Shown here in pieces: positions 26,153 through 34,474 of a stretch of DNA of 64,000 bases. The translations under genes and the position numbers were made by a program. Location of the stretch: contig JACKBM010000005.1 in NCBI GenBank assembly GCA_020634575.1, forward strand, positions 62,001 through 126,000, given 5' to 3'. Numbering within the stretch: the stretch's first letter is position 1; every line of letters starts with the position of its first letter. The notes beneath the pieces are model-generated. The model did no database searches, had not been told where the DNA came from, and saw only the letters and a list, made by a program, of their open reading frames with translations. The DNA comes from Ardenticatenales bacterium (GTDB lineage Bacteria; Chloroflexota; Anaerolineae; Promineifilales; Promineifilaceae).

Positions 26153-27820
26153 TTGCCTGATCCCACCGCTTTACCTTTAATTGTTGAGGATCTCTCTTTT
26201 CGCTATCGCGATCAGGAGCATGAGGCGCTGCGCGACGTCAATTTCATTGCGGAGCCGGGCCAGATTATCCTTATCGCCGGCAGCAGCGGCTCCGGTAAGA
26301 CCACCCTGATGCGCTGCATCAATGGCCTCATCCCCCATAGTTACAAGGGCGGCGAACGGCGTGGCCGTATCTGGATTTATAACCAGGACCCGGCGCAGCA
26401 GCCGCTCGTCAAAACCTCACACCACGTCGGTACTGTGTTGCAGAACCCGGAAAAGCAGATCGTCGCCAGCTATGTGGCCAATGAGATTGCCTTTGGCCTG
26501 GAGAATGCCGGCGTGCCGCGGCCGGAGATGAATCGACGCATCGATGAGATTTTGGCTGAACTGGGCTTGTCCCACTTGCGGGATCGGGAGACCCACTCAC
26601 TTTCCGGCGGTGAGAAGCAAAAGGTCGCGGTTGGTGGCGTCCTGATTATGGAGCCATCGATCCTGCTCCTGGATGAGCCGCTGGCTAACCTGGACCCATT
26701 CAGCCTCAAAGAGGCGCTGGCCCTCATCAAGGAGCTGGCGGAAGCGGGCAAGACCATCCTCATCGTCGAGCATCGGGTTGAGGATGTGCTGAAGATCAAC
26801 CCGGACAAGGTGCTATTTCTCAAAGATGGGCGGCAGGAATATTTTGGTGATGTGGCCGGCTTTGCCCGGCTGGCGGACCCGCACGAGGTCAAGTTGCCGG
26901 CTGAGCTGATGCTGGCTCGTCTCAAGGCGGACCCGGCCTTTGTCCCGGCCGAGCCGATGTCCATCCGTCTGCATGGTGTCCCGGAAGATGATGAGGCGCC
27001 CCTGGTTCAATTTGCGAATGTCTCTTTCTGGTATGAGCGAGATAAGCCGGTTCTGCATGATGTCTCGCTGGCTATCAACAGCGGTGATGTCATCGCCATC
27101 CTCGGGCCAAATGGGGCGGGCAAGACGACGCTGGTGAAGCATACGATTGGTCTGCTGCGGCCTAAATCGGGCCAGGTGCTGGTGCAGGGCAAGGATACAA
27201 ACCGGATCAGCGTGGCCAGCGTGGCCAAGACGTTGGGTTACGTTTTTCAGAGTCCCAGCCATATGCTGTTTGCGCCGACGGTGCGCGAGGAACTGGCCTT
27301 TGGGCCGCGCAACCTGGGCATCCCCGAGGCGCAGATCAAGGAAAATGTGGCGGCGGCGCTGAAGATGGTCGACCTGGAAGAAAAAGTTGATGAGCCGCCG
27401 CTGGCCCTGAGTTTTGGCCAGCAGAAGCGGGTGACGATTGCCGCCGTGGTCGCCATGCAATCCAGCATCCTGATGATGGATGAGCCGACGGCCGGGCAGG
27501 ATTACCGCCATTACATGGAGTTTATGGATGGCATCCTGAACCCGGCGCCGGATAGCCCCTGGCATGAGACTTTCAAGGCGGTGTTATTTATCACGCATGA
27601 TATTGACCTGGCGGTGACTTACGCCAACCGGGTGATCATCGTGAGTGATGGGCGGATTGCGGCGGATGGGCCGCCGCATGAGGTCTTGGTGGATTACGAT
27701 TTGCTCCAGCGCAGCCGTCTGACTCCCAGCTCGCTGCTGGCGCTGAATCGTCAACATTTAGCGGAGACCGGCCGGTTCCTGCGCGCCGAAGCGCTGGCCC
27801 CCTATGTCAACGGTGCTTGA
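26153..27820 (+). CDS. ecfA: ECF transporter ATPase, two fused EcfA modules
   Basis: A 555-residue protein with two ABC ATPase modules in one chain. Module 1 has Walker A GSSGSGKT (43-50), signature LSGGEKQKV and Walker B LLLDEP. Module 2 has Walker A GPNGAGKT near residue 320, signature LSFGQQKRV and Walker B ILMMDEP. In most bacteria these are separate EcfA and EcfA' proteins that power vitamin or metal uptake through EcfT. The start is a TTG with AAGGA 6 nt upstream; there is no better ATG in the N-terminal region. The S-type protein and EcfT genes follow. The second signature has Phe in place of the usual second Gly. Confidence 0.9.
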   Translation: MPDPTALPLIVEDLSFRYRDQEHEALRDVNFIAEPGQIILIAGSSGSGKTTLMRCINGLIPHSYKGGERRGRIWIYNQDPAQQPLVKTSHHVGTVLQNPEKQIVASYVANEIAFGLENAGVPRPEMNRRIDEILAELGLSHLRDRETHSLSGGEKQKVAVGGVLIMEPSILLLDEPLANLDPFSLKEALALIKELAEAGKTILIVEHRVEDVLKINPDKVLFLKDGRQEYFGDVAGFARLADPHEVKLPAELMLARLKADPAFVPAEPMSIRLHGVPEDDEAPLVQFANVSFWYERDKPVLHDVSLAINSGDVIAILGPNGAGKTTLVKHTIGLLRPKSGQVLVQGKDTNRISVASVAKTLGYVFQSPSHMLFAPTVREELAFGPRNLGIPEAQIKENVAAALKMVDLEEKVDEPPLALSFGQQKRVTIAAVVAMQSSILMMDEPTAGQDYRHYMEFMDGILNPAPDSPWHETFKAVLFITHDIDLAVTYANRVIIVSDGRIAADGPPHEVLVDYDLLQRSRLTPSSLLALNRQHLAETGRFLRAEALAPYVNGA

Positions 27821-27943
27821 GAGCCGGCCAAACGGGAAGACGGAGTCAACAAACGGAGCAACAGGTTGCCGCCTCGCTCGGCTGCATGGGCCGAGACAGG
27901 GCGGTGACCCGGATAGCTGTCTGAACGACGAGGAGGTTTTGTC

Positions 27944-29050
27944 ATGTTCGGAATCGAGAATCGCTATCTACGTCCCTTACCCCCGATTGTCATTGGCCTG
28001 GTTGTGGCGACGATACTGCTTTATATCGGCAGTGCGATCGCCGGCGCCCGTAGCGCTGATGCCTTTGGCCTGGCTGCCCAGGATATGTTCGGCAGTGGCG
28101 GCTGGCTGACCTGGCTGCTGCTGGGGGCTGTTGTGGTGTACGGCATCTACGTCTGGGCTGCTGATGGGGATATCTGGAAAGTCGGCACCCGCGAGGTGGT
28201 TTACATGGCCCTGGGCGCTGCCCTCTACGGTGTGCTTTCCTGGGTATTCAACACCGTCCCCGTGCCCGCTGTCAGCAACGTCACCCTGCGGCCAACGGTT
28301 GTCATCCCCATCTTCTTCGGATTTGCTTTTGGGCCGGTCGTGGGTTTCTTTACCGGCTTCATGGGTAATGTCTTGGGCGATGCTCTGACTGGTTGGGGTG
28401 TGTTTGTTGTCTGGGATTTTGCCAACGGTTTGATGGGTCTGATCCCGGGCCTGATCTGGTTGTTCAAGGATAAGAAACGGTCTGTGAATGTGCTGGTCTG
28501 GGTGACCGCCGCTTTGCTGCTGGTTGCCACGTTACTACCCATCCTCAACTCAGAACCGGTATTTGGTGAAGGGGCTGAGACTTTCACGGAATGGTGGTGG
28601 GTACCGGCTCTGGGCCTTGTCCTGCTGCTGGTCACCTACTACGTGCCCCGGCTCTGGCCTATTCTGATGGGGTTGCTCACGGTTGGTGTGCTTTATTCGG
28701 CCATCAGCACCTTGATTGAGGAAGGATTCACCGGTGGGGTCGCGATTCTGTTAATCTGGGCCGTCCTGGCTGGCGTTATGGCCTATTACCTGTACCAACG
28801 CCAGGAGGCGATTGCGGCGGCCTTATCGGACGACGACACTAAAACGATCATTGTCTGGGGCACGCTCGGTGTGATTGTCGGTATCGGTTTTGCCGCTTTT
28901 GCTGACATCTTTATCAATGGCTACACCTTCTGGGTGGCCTTTGTCGGCGAGTTTGTGCCGGCGGCAGGGCCGAATATTCTGTTCGCCATCCTGCTGACGC
29001 CGCTGCTGTACGGTGCCTGGCGTCAGGCGCAGTCACAATCGGGGCGGTAG
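27944..29050 (+). CDS. ECF transporter S-type substrate-binding membrane protein (oversized)
   Basis: A 368-residue membrane protein with about ten hydrophobic segments. LRPTVVIPIFFGFAFGPVVGFFTG and GNVLGD are typical of ECF S components, but the protein is nearly twice the usual length of about 200 residues. The second part has a repeat-like set of membrane segments. GAGGAGG stands 8 nt before the ATG. It lies between the fused ATPase (123 nt upstream) and ecfT. The 5' leader shows no vitamin riboswitch that I recognise, so the substrate is open; the neighbouring SAM hydrolase and nucleoside salvage genes hint at a nucleoside-related compound. Confidence 0.75.
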   Translation: MFGIENRYLRPLPPIVIGLVVATILLYIGSAIAGARSADAFGLAAQDMFGSGGWLTWLLLGAVVVYGIYVWAADGDIWKVGTREVVYMALGAALYGVLSWVFNTVPVPAVSNVTLRPTVVIPIFFGFAFGPVVGFFTGFMGNVLGDALTGWGVFVVWDFANGLMGLIPGLIWLFKDKKRSVNVLVWVTAALLLVATLLPILNSEPVFGEGAETFTEWWWVPALGLVLLLVTYYVPRLWPILMGLLTVGVLYSAISTLIEEGFTGGVAILLIWAVLAGVMAYYLYQRQEAIAAALSDDDTKTIIVWGTLGVIVGIGFAAFADIFINGYTFWVAFVGEFVPAAGPNILFAILLTPLLYGAWRQAQSQSGR

Positions 29051-29054
29051 ATTA

Positions 29055-29185
29055 GCGCCGCTCGCAACCATCGGCCAACGCCGCTCGCAGCCATCGGGAG
29101 GCTTCGAGATGCGTTCGCTTGAACAGCGTTCGCAGCCTCCCGATGGCCCGGCAGCCCGCTGGCCTCCCGATGGCTGCGAGCGGCG
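29055..29185. repeat. Inverted-repeat element between S component and ecfT
   Basis: CGCCGCTCGCAGCCATCGGGAGG (arm 1, 29079-29101) is matched exactly by its reverse complement at 29163-29185 (23 bp). Partial copies of the same motif lie at 29055-29074 and 29131-29148. The spacer is 61 bp. It could form a long hairpin in the mRNA and lower or separate ecfT expression. No gene is present. Confidence 0.75.
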
Positions 29186-29210
29186 TCTCCCGATTTTCTG
29201 GACACCTTAA

Positions 29211-30080
29211 ATGTTAGTTACCTGGCGCTACAAAGAGCGCGACACGATTATCCAGCGGCTTGATCCGCGCACACGGCTCATCTTCATGCTCTGCATGATG
29301 TTTGCCCTGGTGCAGTTTTGGGATCTGCGCTTTATCCTCTTCTTCCTGGCGCTGGCGCTGCTGCAGATGGTGCTGGCCCGGCTGACCTGGGAGGAGACGC
29401 GCCGTTTCTGGTTTGTGATCACCATTATCATCACGGTGCTGTCGTTTTTTACGGCGATAACCGGCCGGGGTGGCGTCAGCATTTACACCGAGGATTACCC
29501 CGTCCCGCTCTGGTCCGGCACCTTCAATCTGTTTGGTGATCCGGTTACGCTGCGGCTGAGCGTGGAACGCGTGACGTTTATGATGTCTCAGATCGTGCGC
29601 TTCTTCGCCTTTGCGGCGCTGGCGGTGCCGATCCCGTTCACGATTCACCCGGCCCGTTACGGCATCGCCTTTCGCCGTATGGGTTTGCCGGATAAATTCG
29701 CCTTCGCCACTGACCTGGCTTTTCGCTTCGTACCCTCGCTGGCCAACGACTTTCAGCTTACCCTGGATGCGCAGAAGGCGCGGGGCTACGAGCTGGAGCG
29801 GATTGGCGCCGGGCTGGTTGGGCAGATCCGCAACATGGCGCCGCTGATGATCCCTCTGATTATCGGTTCGGTTGTACGCAGCGAGGACATCATCGACGCC
29901 ATGGACCTGCGCGGTTTTGGCACGCAGAAGCGGAGCTGGCTGGAACAGCTGGAGATGCGGCCGTTGGACTACATCGTCATCATCTTCAGCGTCCTGGTCT
30001 TGCTGGGCGCCACTGTGCTGAACCTGCTGGAAATCGGCAACTTCTGGGTGCCCGAGTTTATGAAAGCGCTGGCCGGCTAG
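29211..30080 (+). CDS. ecfT: ECF transporter transmembrane protein EcfT
   Basis: A 289-residue membrane protein starting at ATG 29211. It has about six hydrophobic segments and the two coupling-helix motifs of EcfT: QKARGYEL (near residue 195) and DLRGFG (near residue 235), which dock on the two ATPase modules. LDPRTRLIF near the N-terminus is also characteristic. With the fused EcfA and the S-type protein it should form an energised uptake system. There is no good ribosome site directly before the ATG, and the inverted-repeat element lies just upstream, so translation may be controlled by structure. Array B follows 17 nt after the stop codon. Confidence 0.9.
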   Translation: MLVTWRYKERDTIIQRLDPRTRLIFMLCMMFALVQFWDLRFILFFLALALLQMVLARLTWEETRRFWFVITIIITVLSFFTAITGRGGVSIYTEDYPVPLWSGTFNLFGDPVTLRLSVERVTFMMSQIVRFFAFAALAVPIPFTIHPARYGIAFRRMGLPDKFAFATDLAFRFVPSLANDFQLTLDAQKARGYELERIGAGLVGQIRNMAPLMIPLIIGSVVRSEDIIDAMDLRGFGTQKRSWLEQLEMRPLDYIVIIFSVLVLLGATVLNLLEIGNFWVPEFMKALAG

Positions 30081-30083
30081 CCG

Positions 30084-30316
30084 GCGAGGGGTCCCTCACC
30101 CGACGGGTCCCTCACCCGACGGGTCCCTCACCCGACGGGTCCCTCACCCGACGGGTCCCTCACCCGACGGGTCCCTCACCCGACGGGTCCCTCACCCGAC
30201 GGGTCCCTCACCCGACGGGTCCCTCACCCGACGGGTCCACCACCCGACGGGTCCACCACCCGACGGGTCCACCACCCGACGGGTCCACCACCCGACGGGT
30301 CCACCACCCGACGGGT
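30084..30316. repeat. ACCCGACGGGT array, 14 units on exact 16-bp period (array B)
   Basis: Fourteen ACCCGACGGGT cores start at 30098 and repeat every 16 bp up to 30306. Linkers are TCCCTC in the first part and TCCACC in the last part. The array opens with the edge motif GCGAGGGGT (30084-30092). It fills the gap between the ecfT stop codon and the -10 element at 30328. Confidence 0.92.
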
Positions 30317-30327
30317 GGGCGATGCGG

Positions 30328-30333
30328 TATAAT
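30328..30333 (+). promoter_or_regulatory. -10 element, leaderless arrangement, upstream of isochorismatase-like gene
   Basis: TATAAT ends 6 nt before the ATG at 30340. The -35 region lies inside the last unit of array B. Confidence 0.6.
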
Positions 30334-30339
30334 CGGGGC

Positions 30340-30972
30340 ATGCCCATTGTCGCTTGTCTGGCTGACCGCCAATTTAGCTTCACTGTTCCCCAAACTGCCC
30401 TTCTGGTCATTGATATGCAGCGGGATTTTTTCGGGCCGGATGGCGCTGCACTCCGGCCGATTATCCCGCGCGTGGCGGCGGTGCTGGCAGCCGCACGCCG
30501 GGCTGGTCTGACCCTCATCCACACCCGCGAGGGCTACGCCGCTGATGGTCATGATGTAAATCCCTACAAACGGCATCTTGGCTACGTCGGCCGGCCCGGG
30601 CCGAGCGGGCCATTCCTGGTGCGCGGCAGCCAGGGGCATGATTTTCTGGCTGGTTTTGCGCCGCTGCCGGGCGAGGCGGTCATCGATAAAGCGGGCTTTA
30701 GTGGTTTTTATCAGACTGATTTGCACGAACGACTGCAAGCTGGGGGCATTACCCATCTCATCCTGCAAGGGGTGACCAGCCAATGCTGTGTCCATTCCAC
30801 CTTGCGGGACGCGGTTGAGCGCGGTTATTTCTGCCTGACGCTGACCGATTGCTGCGCCGCTGAAGATCCCGCCATCCATGAGGCGACCCTGCAAATTATC
30901 CAGGCTGAGAACCATCTGTTTGGCTGGCTGGCGGAATCGCCGGCTTTGCTCAGCGCCCTGGCCTTGGGCTAA
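30340..30972 (+). CDS. Isochorismatase-family cysteine hydrolase
   Basis: A 210-residue protein. The catalytic triad of the family is visible: Asp in LLVIDMQRDFF, Lys in VIDKAGFSGF and Cys in GVTSQCCVHSTLRDA. GVTSQCCV contains the conserved cis-peptide region. Members include nicotinamidases, N-carbamoylsarcosine and ureidoacrylate amidohydrolases; the precise reaction is not clear. The frame is open from 30322, but the ATG at 30340, 6 nt after TATAAT, is chosen. There is no Shine-Dalgarno sequence, so the mRNA is probably leaderless. Confidence 0.85.
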   Translation: MPIVACLADRQFSFTVPQTALLVIDMQRDFFGPDGAALRPIIPRVAAVLAAARRAGLTLIHTREGYAADGHDVNPYKRHLGYVGRPGPSGPFLVRGSQGHDFLAGFAPLPGEAVIDKAGFSGFYQTDLHERLQAGGITHLILQGVTSQCCVHSTLRDAVERGYFCLTLTDCCAAEDPAIHEATLQIIQAENHLFGWLAESPALLSALALG

Positions 30973-31066
30973 GCGCCAGTCACGCCAGCCGCCAGCCCGC
31001 CGCTTCGCATAGCGTAATGGCAACCAGGGTGACGCCGGCACGGCAGGCCTGACGAAAAGGAGAATT

Positions 31067-31468
31067 ATGGCTACTGTAACATTGCTGAACTATGACGAGG
31101 CGTCGCCGGAGGCGCAGGCGGTTTTTGATGAGATCAAGGCTGCCCGCGGCGTGGCCGACGTAAATAATTTCTGGAAGGCGCTGGCCCACGATCCCGTCAC
31201 GTTGCGCCGTATCTGGGAAAATCTGCGCCAGCTGATGGGGCCGGGGGAGCTGGATCCGCTGGTGAAAGAGATGATTTACATCGCCGTCTCCATCACCAAT
31301 AATTGTGACTACTGCGTTCATTCTCACACCGCCTCAGCGTTTGCCAAGGGAATGACCCCGGCGCAATACCATGAGCTGCTGGCGGTGGTTGGTATGGCCC
31401 ATCAGACTAACGCCTTGTCCACAGCGATGAAAGTGCCGGTGGACCCGCAATTTGACGTTCAATCGTAG
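31067..31468 (+). CDS. AhpD/carboxymuconolactone decarboxylase-like protein
   Basis: A 133-residue all-alpha protein. NNCDYCVHSHTASA contains the CxxC and the His of the AhpD-like active site, so it may act in thiol-dependent peroxide reduction or detoxification. The N-terminal part has the usual pattern (NNFWKALAHDPVTLRRIW). AAGGAGAA stands before the ATG. The VOC and SDR genes follow on the same strand. The exact role is not known for most members of this family. Confidence 0.88.
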   Translation: MATVTLLNYDEASPEAQAVFDEIKAARGVADVNNFWKALAHDPVTLRRIWENLRQLMGPGELDPLVKEMIYIAVSITNNCDYCVHSHTASAFAKGMTPAQYHELLAVVGMAHQTNALSTAMKVPVDPQFDVQS

Positions 31469-31540
31469 TGTCGTGACCGGCCGGTAAGCCCCAAAAAGCC
31501 GGCCCCATAAGCTGCCTGTCCCGGCAGCAGGAAGTGAACA

Positions 31541-31960
31541 ATGGCAGAGGTGCAAGGTATTGGCGGTGTCTTTATCGACAGCCAGGACGCAGTCGCCCTG
31601 GCTCGCTGGTATGAGGAGGTGCTGGGCATTCAGATGGAGGGACATCCGGATGGCAGTAGCTTCTACCGCGTTTTTCCGACGCGGGATGCGGCCAGCGGCA
31701 TTCTGCGGGGGAACCCTGTGTTCGCCATTAACCAGGCCGAAGGTGACCTGGCGACCGGTTCGCGGGGCTTTACCCTCAACCTGCGCGTGGATGATTTTGA
31801 GGCTTTTATGGCCGACATGCGGACAAAAGGTGTTGCCGTAGATGACAACGTGATCATCTGGGAACAGGGCAAACACGGCTGGATTCGCGATCTGGACGGC
31901 AATCGGATTGAGCTGTACGAAGAGCTGTTTCCGGACGGCTCAGCAGAGGAGAAACCATGA
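31541..31960 (+). CDS. VOC-superfamily (glyoxalase-like) protein
   Basis: A 139-residue protein with two beta-alpha-beta3 modules. [15 protein letters not shown] is the first-module signature and [15 protein letters not shown] ends the second, with the Glu that normally binds metal. The family includes glyoxalases, dioxygenases and resistance proteins; the substrate is not predictable. CAGGAAG lies upstream of the ATG. The last codon overlaps the start of the SDR gene in ATGA form, implying coupled translation. Confidence 0.85.
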   Translation: MAEVQGIGGVFIDSQDAVALARWYEEVLGIQMEGHPDGSSFYRVFPTRDAASGILRGNPVFAINQAEGDLATGSRGFTLNLRVDDFEAFMADMRTKGVAVDDNVIIWEQGKHGWIRDLDGNRIELYEELFPDGSAEEKP

Positions 31961-32715
31961 GTTCTGCAGGTAAAGTTGCCATCATCACCGGCGCGGGCAG
32001 TGGTATTGGCCGTGCTTCAGCTCTGGCTTTGCTGGCGGCCGGCTTTCGTGTCGTCCTGGCCGGCCGGCATGAAGAGACGCTGGCCGCTACCAAAGAAGCG
32101 GCCGGCGTTGCTGGTGCCCATGCCCTGGTCGTGCCGGCCGATGTGACGGACCCCGATAGCGTCCACGCCCTTTTCAGCCAGACCGAAGAGAGCTTTGGCC
32201 GGCTGGATGTGCTGTTCAACAATGCCGGCCGCGGCGCTCCCGGGATGCCGCTGGAAGAGCTGCCCCTGGAGCTGTGGCAAAAGGTGCTGGCTGTGAACCT
32301 GACCGGCGCCTTCCTCTGTACCCAGGCCGCTTTCCGCCTCATGAAACGGCAGGAACCGCTGGGCGGCCGCATCATCAACAACGGCTCCATTTCGGCCACG
32401 GCGCCGCGGCCCAACTCGGCGCCTTACACGGCCAGCAAACACGCCATGACCGGCCTGACCAAGTCCACCGCCCTTGACGGCCGTCGTTATAATATTGCCT
32501 GTGGCCAGATCGACATCGGCAATGCGGCAACAGAGATGACGGCGCGGATGCAAAAAGGGGTGCCCCAGGCCAATGGGGAGATCGCCGTTGAGCCGACTAT
32601 GAACGTGGACGATGTGGCCCAGGCGGTCCTCTACATGGCCCAGCTGCCGTTAGAGGCCAATGTGCAATTTATTACTGTGATGGCCACCCAGATGCCATTT
32701 ATCGGCCGGGGGTAA
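31957..32715 (+). CDS. Short-chain dehydrogenase/reductase (SDR)
   Basis: A 252-residue classical [11 protein letters not shown] is the NAD(P)-binding glycine motif (residues 11-18), NNAG follows at about 90, and the catalytic Ser and YTASK (Tyr-x3-Lys) are present near 145-160. AGRHEE after the second strand, with Arg, suggests NADP preference. The substrate is unknown. It overlaps the VOC gene by 4 nt, so the two probably serve one pathway. A small hydrophobic ORF follows 5 nt after the stop. Confidence 0.9.
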   Translation: MSSAGKVAIITGAGSGIGRASALALLAAGFRVVLAGRHEETLAATKEAAGVAGAHALVVPADVTDPDSVHALFSQTEESFGRLDVLFNNAGRGAPGMPLEELPLELWQKVLAVNLTGAFLCTQAAFRLMKRQEPLGGRIINNGSISATAPRPNSAPYTASKHAMTGLTKSTALDGRRYNIACGQIDIGNAATEMTARMQKGVPQANGEIAVEPTMNVDDVAQAVLYMAQLPLEANVQFITVMATQMPFIGRG

Positions 32716-32720
32716 AGCAT

Positions 32721-32858
32721 TTGAAGTTTCTGGCACTTGTCGTGAGTTTTACGCTGATCATGTTGTTTTATTGGGCCGGCATCTGGCTGGTCGTGACCCT
32801 TTCCAACTGGATTGAAGCGCTGCGCTGGCGCGCTAGACTGCGCCGGTCGCGGGATTAG
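32721..32858 (+). CDS. Small membrane protein, 45 residues
   Basis: A short frame from TTG 32721 to TAG 32856-32858. One transmembrane helix (about residues 5-30, LVVSFTLIMLFYWAGIWLVV) is followed by a basic tail, WRARLRRSRD. The hydrophobic core with a positively charged cytoplasmic tail looks like a real single-pass protein. It starts 5 nt after the SDR stop, with GGGGGTAAAG upstream serving as a weak ribosome site. It is not recognised as any family and could be a chance frame. Confidence 0.45.
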   Translation: MKFLALVVSFTLIMLFYWAGIWLVVTLSNWIEALRWRARLRRSRD

Positions 32859-32861
32859 ATC

Positions 32862-33415
32862 ATGTTCAACCGGCCCGCCGCCGGCCGAGCGGCTGACCAG
32901 ATTCAGAAGGCGGTGGCTGCGGCTGGCGGCATCGATATCCGGTTGAAAGAGCATTATTTCGACCTGGATCCGGCCAATCTGACATTTGAGGTCACGTTTG
33001 CCACACCGGCCGGTCTCTGCTACACAACCTGGTGCAAAAGCCAATCCACATTTCTGACCGCCTGTTTTGGACCTATTCACCGCTGGAGCTGGTAGCAGGC
33101 CTCCATGTACAGCTCGCCTTTGACGCACTGAAAGCGGAAGAGCAGCGTGCCGCCCAGGCTCGGGCCGCCACCGGCTGGCCGAGCAAATTGCCACCAGGAG
33201 CGGCTGCTCGATCTGTTGCAGCGCCTACCGCCACGAACGGCTGTGGGGCATCCGGCGCAATCAGCGGAGATGGGGGCGAAACGATGGCGTGGTCTTGGAG
33301 CGGCTGCGCGACCTGGCCCATATCGACCAGGTAAGGAGTCCGCCAGGCCGCCGCCGCCGAACGCCTGGCGGAATTGAAGGGGGATCCGAAGAATGAGCAA
33401 CTTTACGGTGCGTGA
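32862..33415 (+). pseudogene. Broken gene with several frameshifts
   Basis: Protein-like sequence continues across this interval but only by changing frame. MFNRPAAGRAADQIQ...TPAGLCYT runs from 32862; LVQKPIHISDRLFWTY and LKAEEQRAAQARA continue in a second frame; QERLLDLLQRLP lies in the first frame again; HERLWGIRRNQRR...DLAHIDQV in a third; and AERLAELKGDPKNEQLYGA ends at the TGA at 33413. The last part overlaps the GNAT start. At least three indels are needed, which suggests either a decayed gene or local assembly error. The family is not recognised. Confidence 0.5.
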
Positions 33416-34367
33416 TGTGCGGGCCGCAGATGTGCCGCTGATCGATGCCGCCATTAAATCGATGGGCTGGCAGCGGCCCGAGGGCCATTTTGGCACTGTG
33501 TTTGCCCAGGCTGAGCGTGGCGAAATCCGCTTTCTCATTGTGACAACAGCGGCGGGTGACTATGCCGGTCATGGCAAATTGGTCTGGTCGCCCGGCCATC
33601 CCTACTTCCAGACACATGCGATACCGGAGATCCAGGATCTCGTCGCGCTGAGCACGTACCGGCGCCAGGGCGTCGCTTCGCTGCTGGTGGAAAACCTGGA
33701 GGCGCTGGCGGCTGAGCGCGGTGACCAGATCGGGATTGGCTTTGCCCTGTACGGCGATTATGGGCCAGCGCAGCGGATGTACGTGCGCCGGGGCTATGTG
33801 CCGGTTGGCATCAGCGTGAGCTATCAGGACCGGCTGGTTCAGCCTGGGGAGACGGTGCCGGTTGACGACGATCTGGTATTTGTCCTGGTCAAATCCTTAC
33901 GCCCCTCTGCCGATGAAATTGCCCGGGATTGGCTGTGGCTGAACCTGTTGGATGGGGCCGTGCGCCTGCAATATCCGGGGCGGACACCGGCCGGTCACCC
34001 CGTTGATCTCACCTGTCGGGAGCGGGGCGGCGCCAGCCAGTTTCACCTTATCTCGCGCGGCAGCCAGGAAATCTACTTTGAGCTCTCTTTCTACCCGCCG
34101 GGACCGCTGGCGACTGCCTGGGCCGGTTTTCAGGACGCCAATGGGCAGAATGGCGCCGTCAAGTTTGGCCCCATCGAGCCGGGCACTGTGGCCGGCCTGC
34201 CCGCCGAACTGTGCCAGGCGACGTTCCCGGACAAAGAGCGCTTGATTCATTACTTTGACTTGATGGGGTATACCGGCCGGTTGATCTTCAACCCCCGCAG
34301 CGATCTCAATCGGCTCCTGCTCAGCACCCTGACCTTTGCGCCGGAACTCCGGCCAACCGAATCATGA
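33393..34367 (+). CDS. GNAT-family acetyltransferase with C-terminal extension
   Basis: A 324-residue protein. The first 170 residues are a GNAT fold: VALSTYRRQGVASLLVENLE contains the acetyl-CoA pyrophosphate loop (Q/RxxGxG/A), followed by GPAQRMYVRRGYVPVG. Residues from about 175 to 324 form a second domain rich in Trp, Tyr and Phe that I do not recognise. The acceptor is unknown. The ATG sits inside the last codons of the broken upstream gene, with GGGGGATCCGAAGA before it. The C-terminal part may determine substrate choice. Confidence 0.75.
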   Translation: MSNFTVRDVRAADVPLIDAAIKSMGWQRPEGHFGTVFAQAERGEIRFLIVTTAAGDYAGHGKLVWSPGHPYFQTHAIPEIQDLVALSTYRRQGVASLLVENLEALAAERGDQIGIGFALYGDYGPAQRMYVRRGYVPVGISVSYQDRLVQPGETVPVDDDLVFVLVKSLRPSADEIARDWLWLNLLDGAVRLQYPGRTPAGHPVDLTCRERGGASQFHLISRGSQEIYFELSFYPPGPLATAWAGFQDANGQNGAVKFGPIEPGTVAGLPAELCQATFPDKERLIHYFDLMGYTGRLIFNPRSDLNRLLLSTLTFAPELRPTES

Positions 34368-34474
34368 CAACTGTCCCAGGCCAGCCTGCCTTATGATACT
34401 TATCCTCCACGCCTGATTTTGCCACCATGATGAGGTAGCGTCGCCGGACGACGGTTGCGCATTTGGAGGCAAAT

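Noticed and set aside
27821..27943. Riboswitch in the leader of the ECF S-component gene
   Set aside because: No conserved cobalamin, thiamine, FMN, folate or SAM box was recognised in this 123-nt stretch.
30084..30316. CRISPR array
   Set aside because: The period is 16 bp with an 11-bp core and near-identical 5-bp linkers; there are no 25-40-bp unique spacers and no cas genes in the window.
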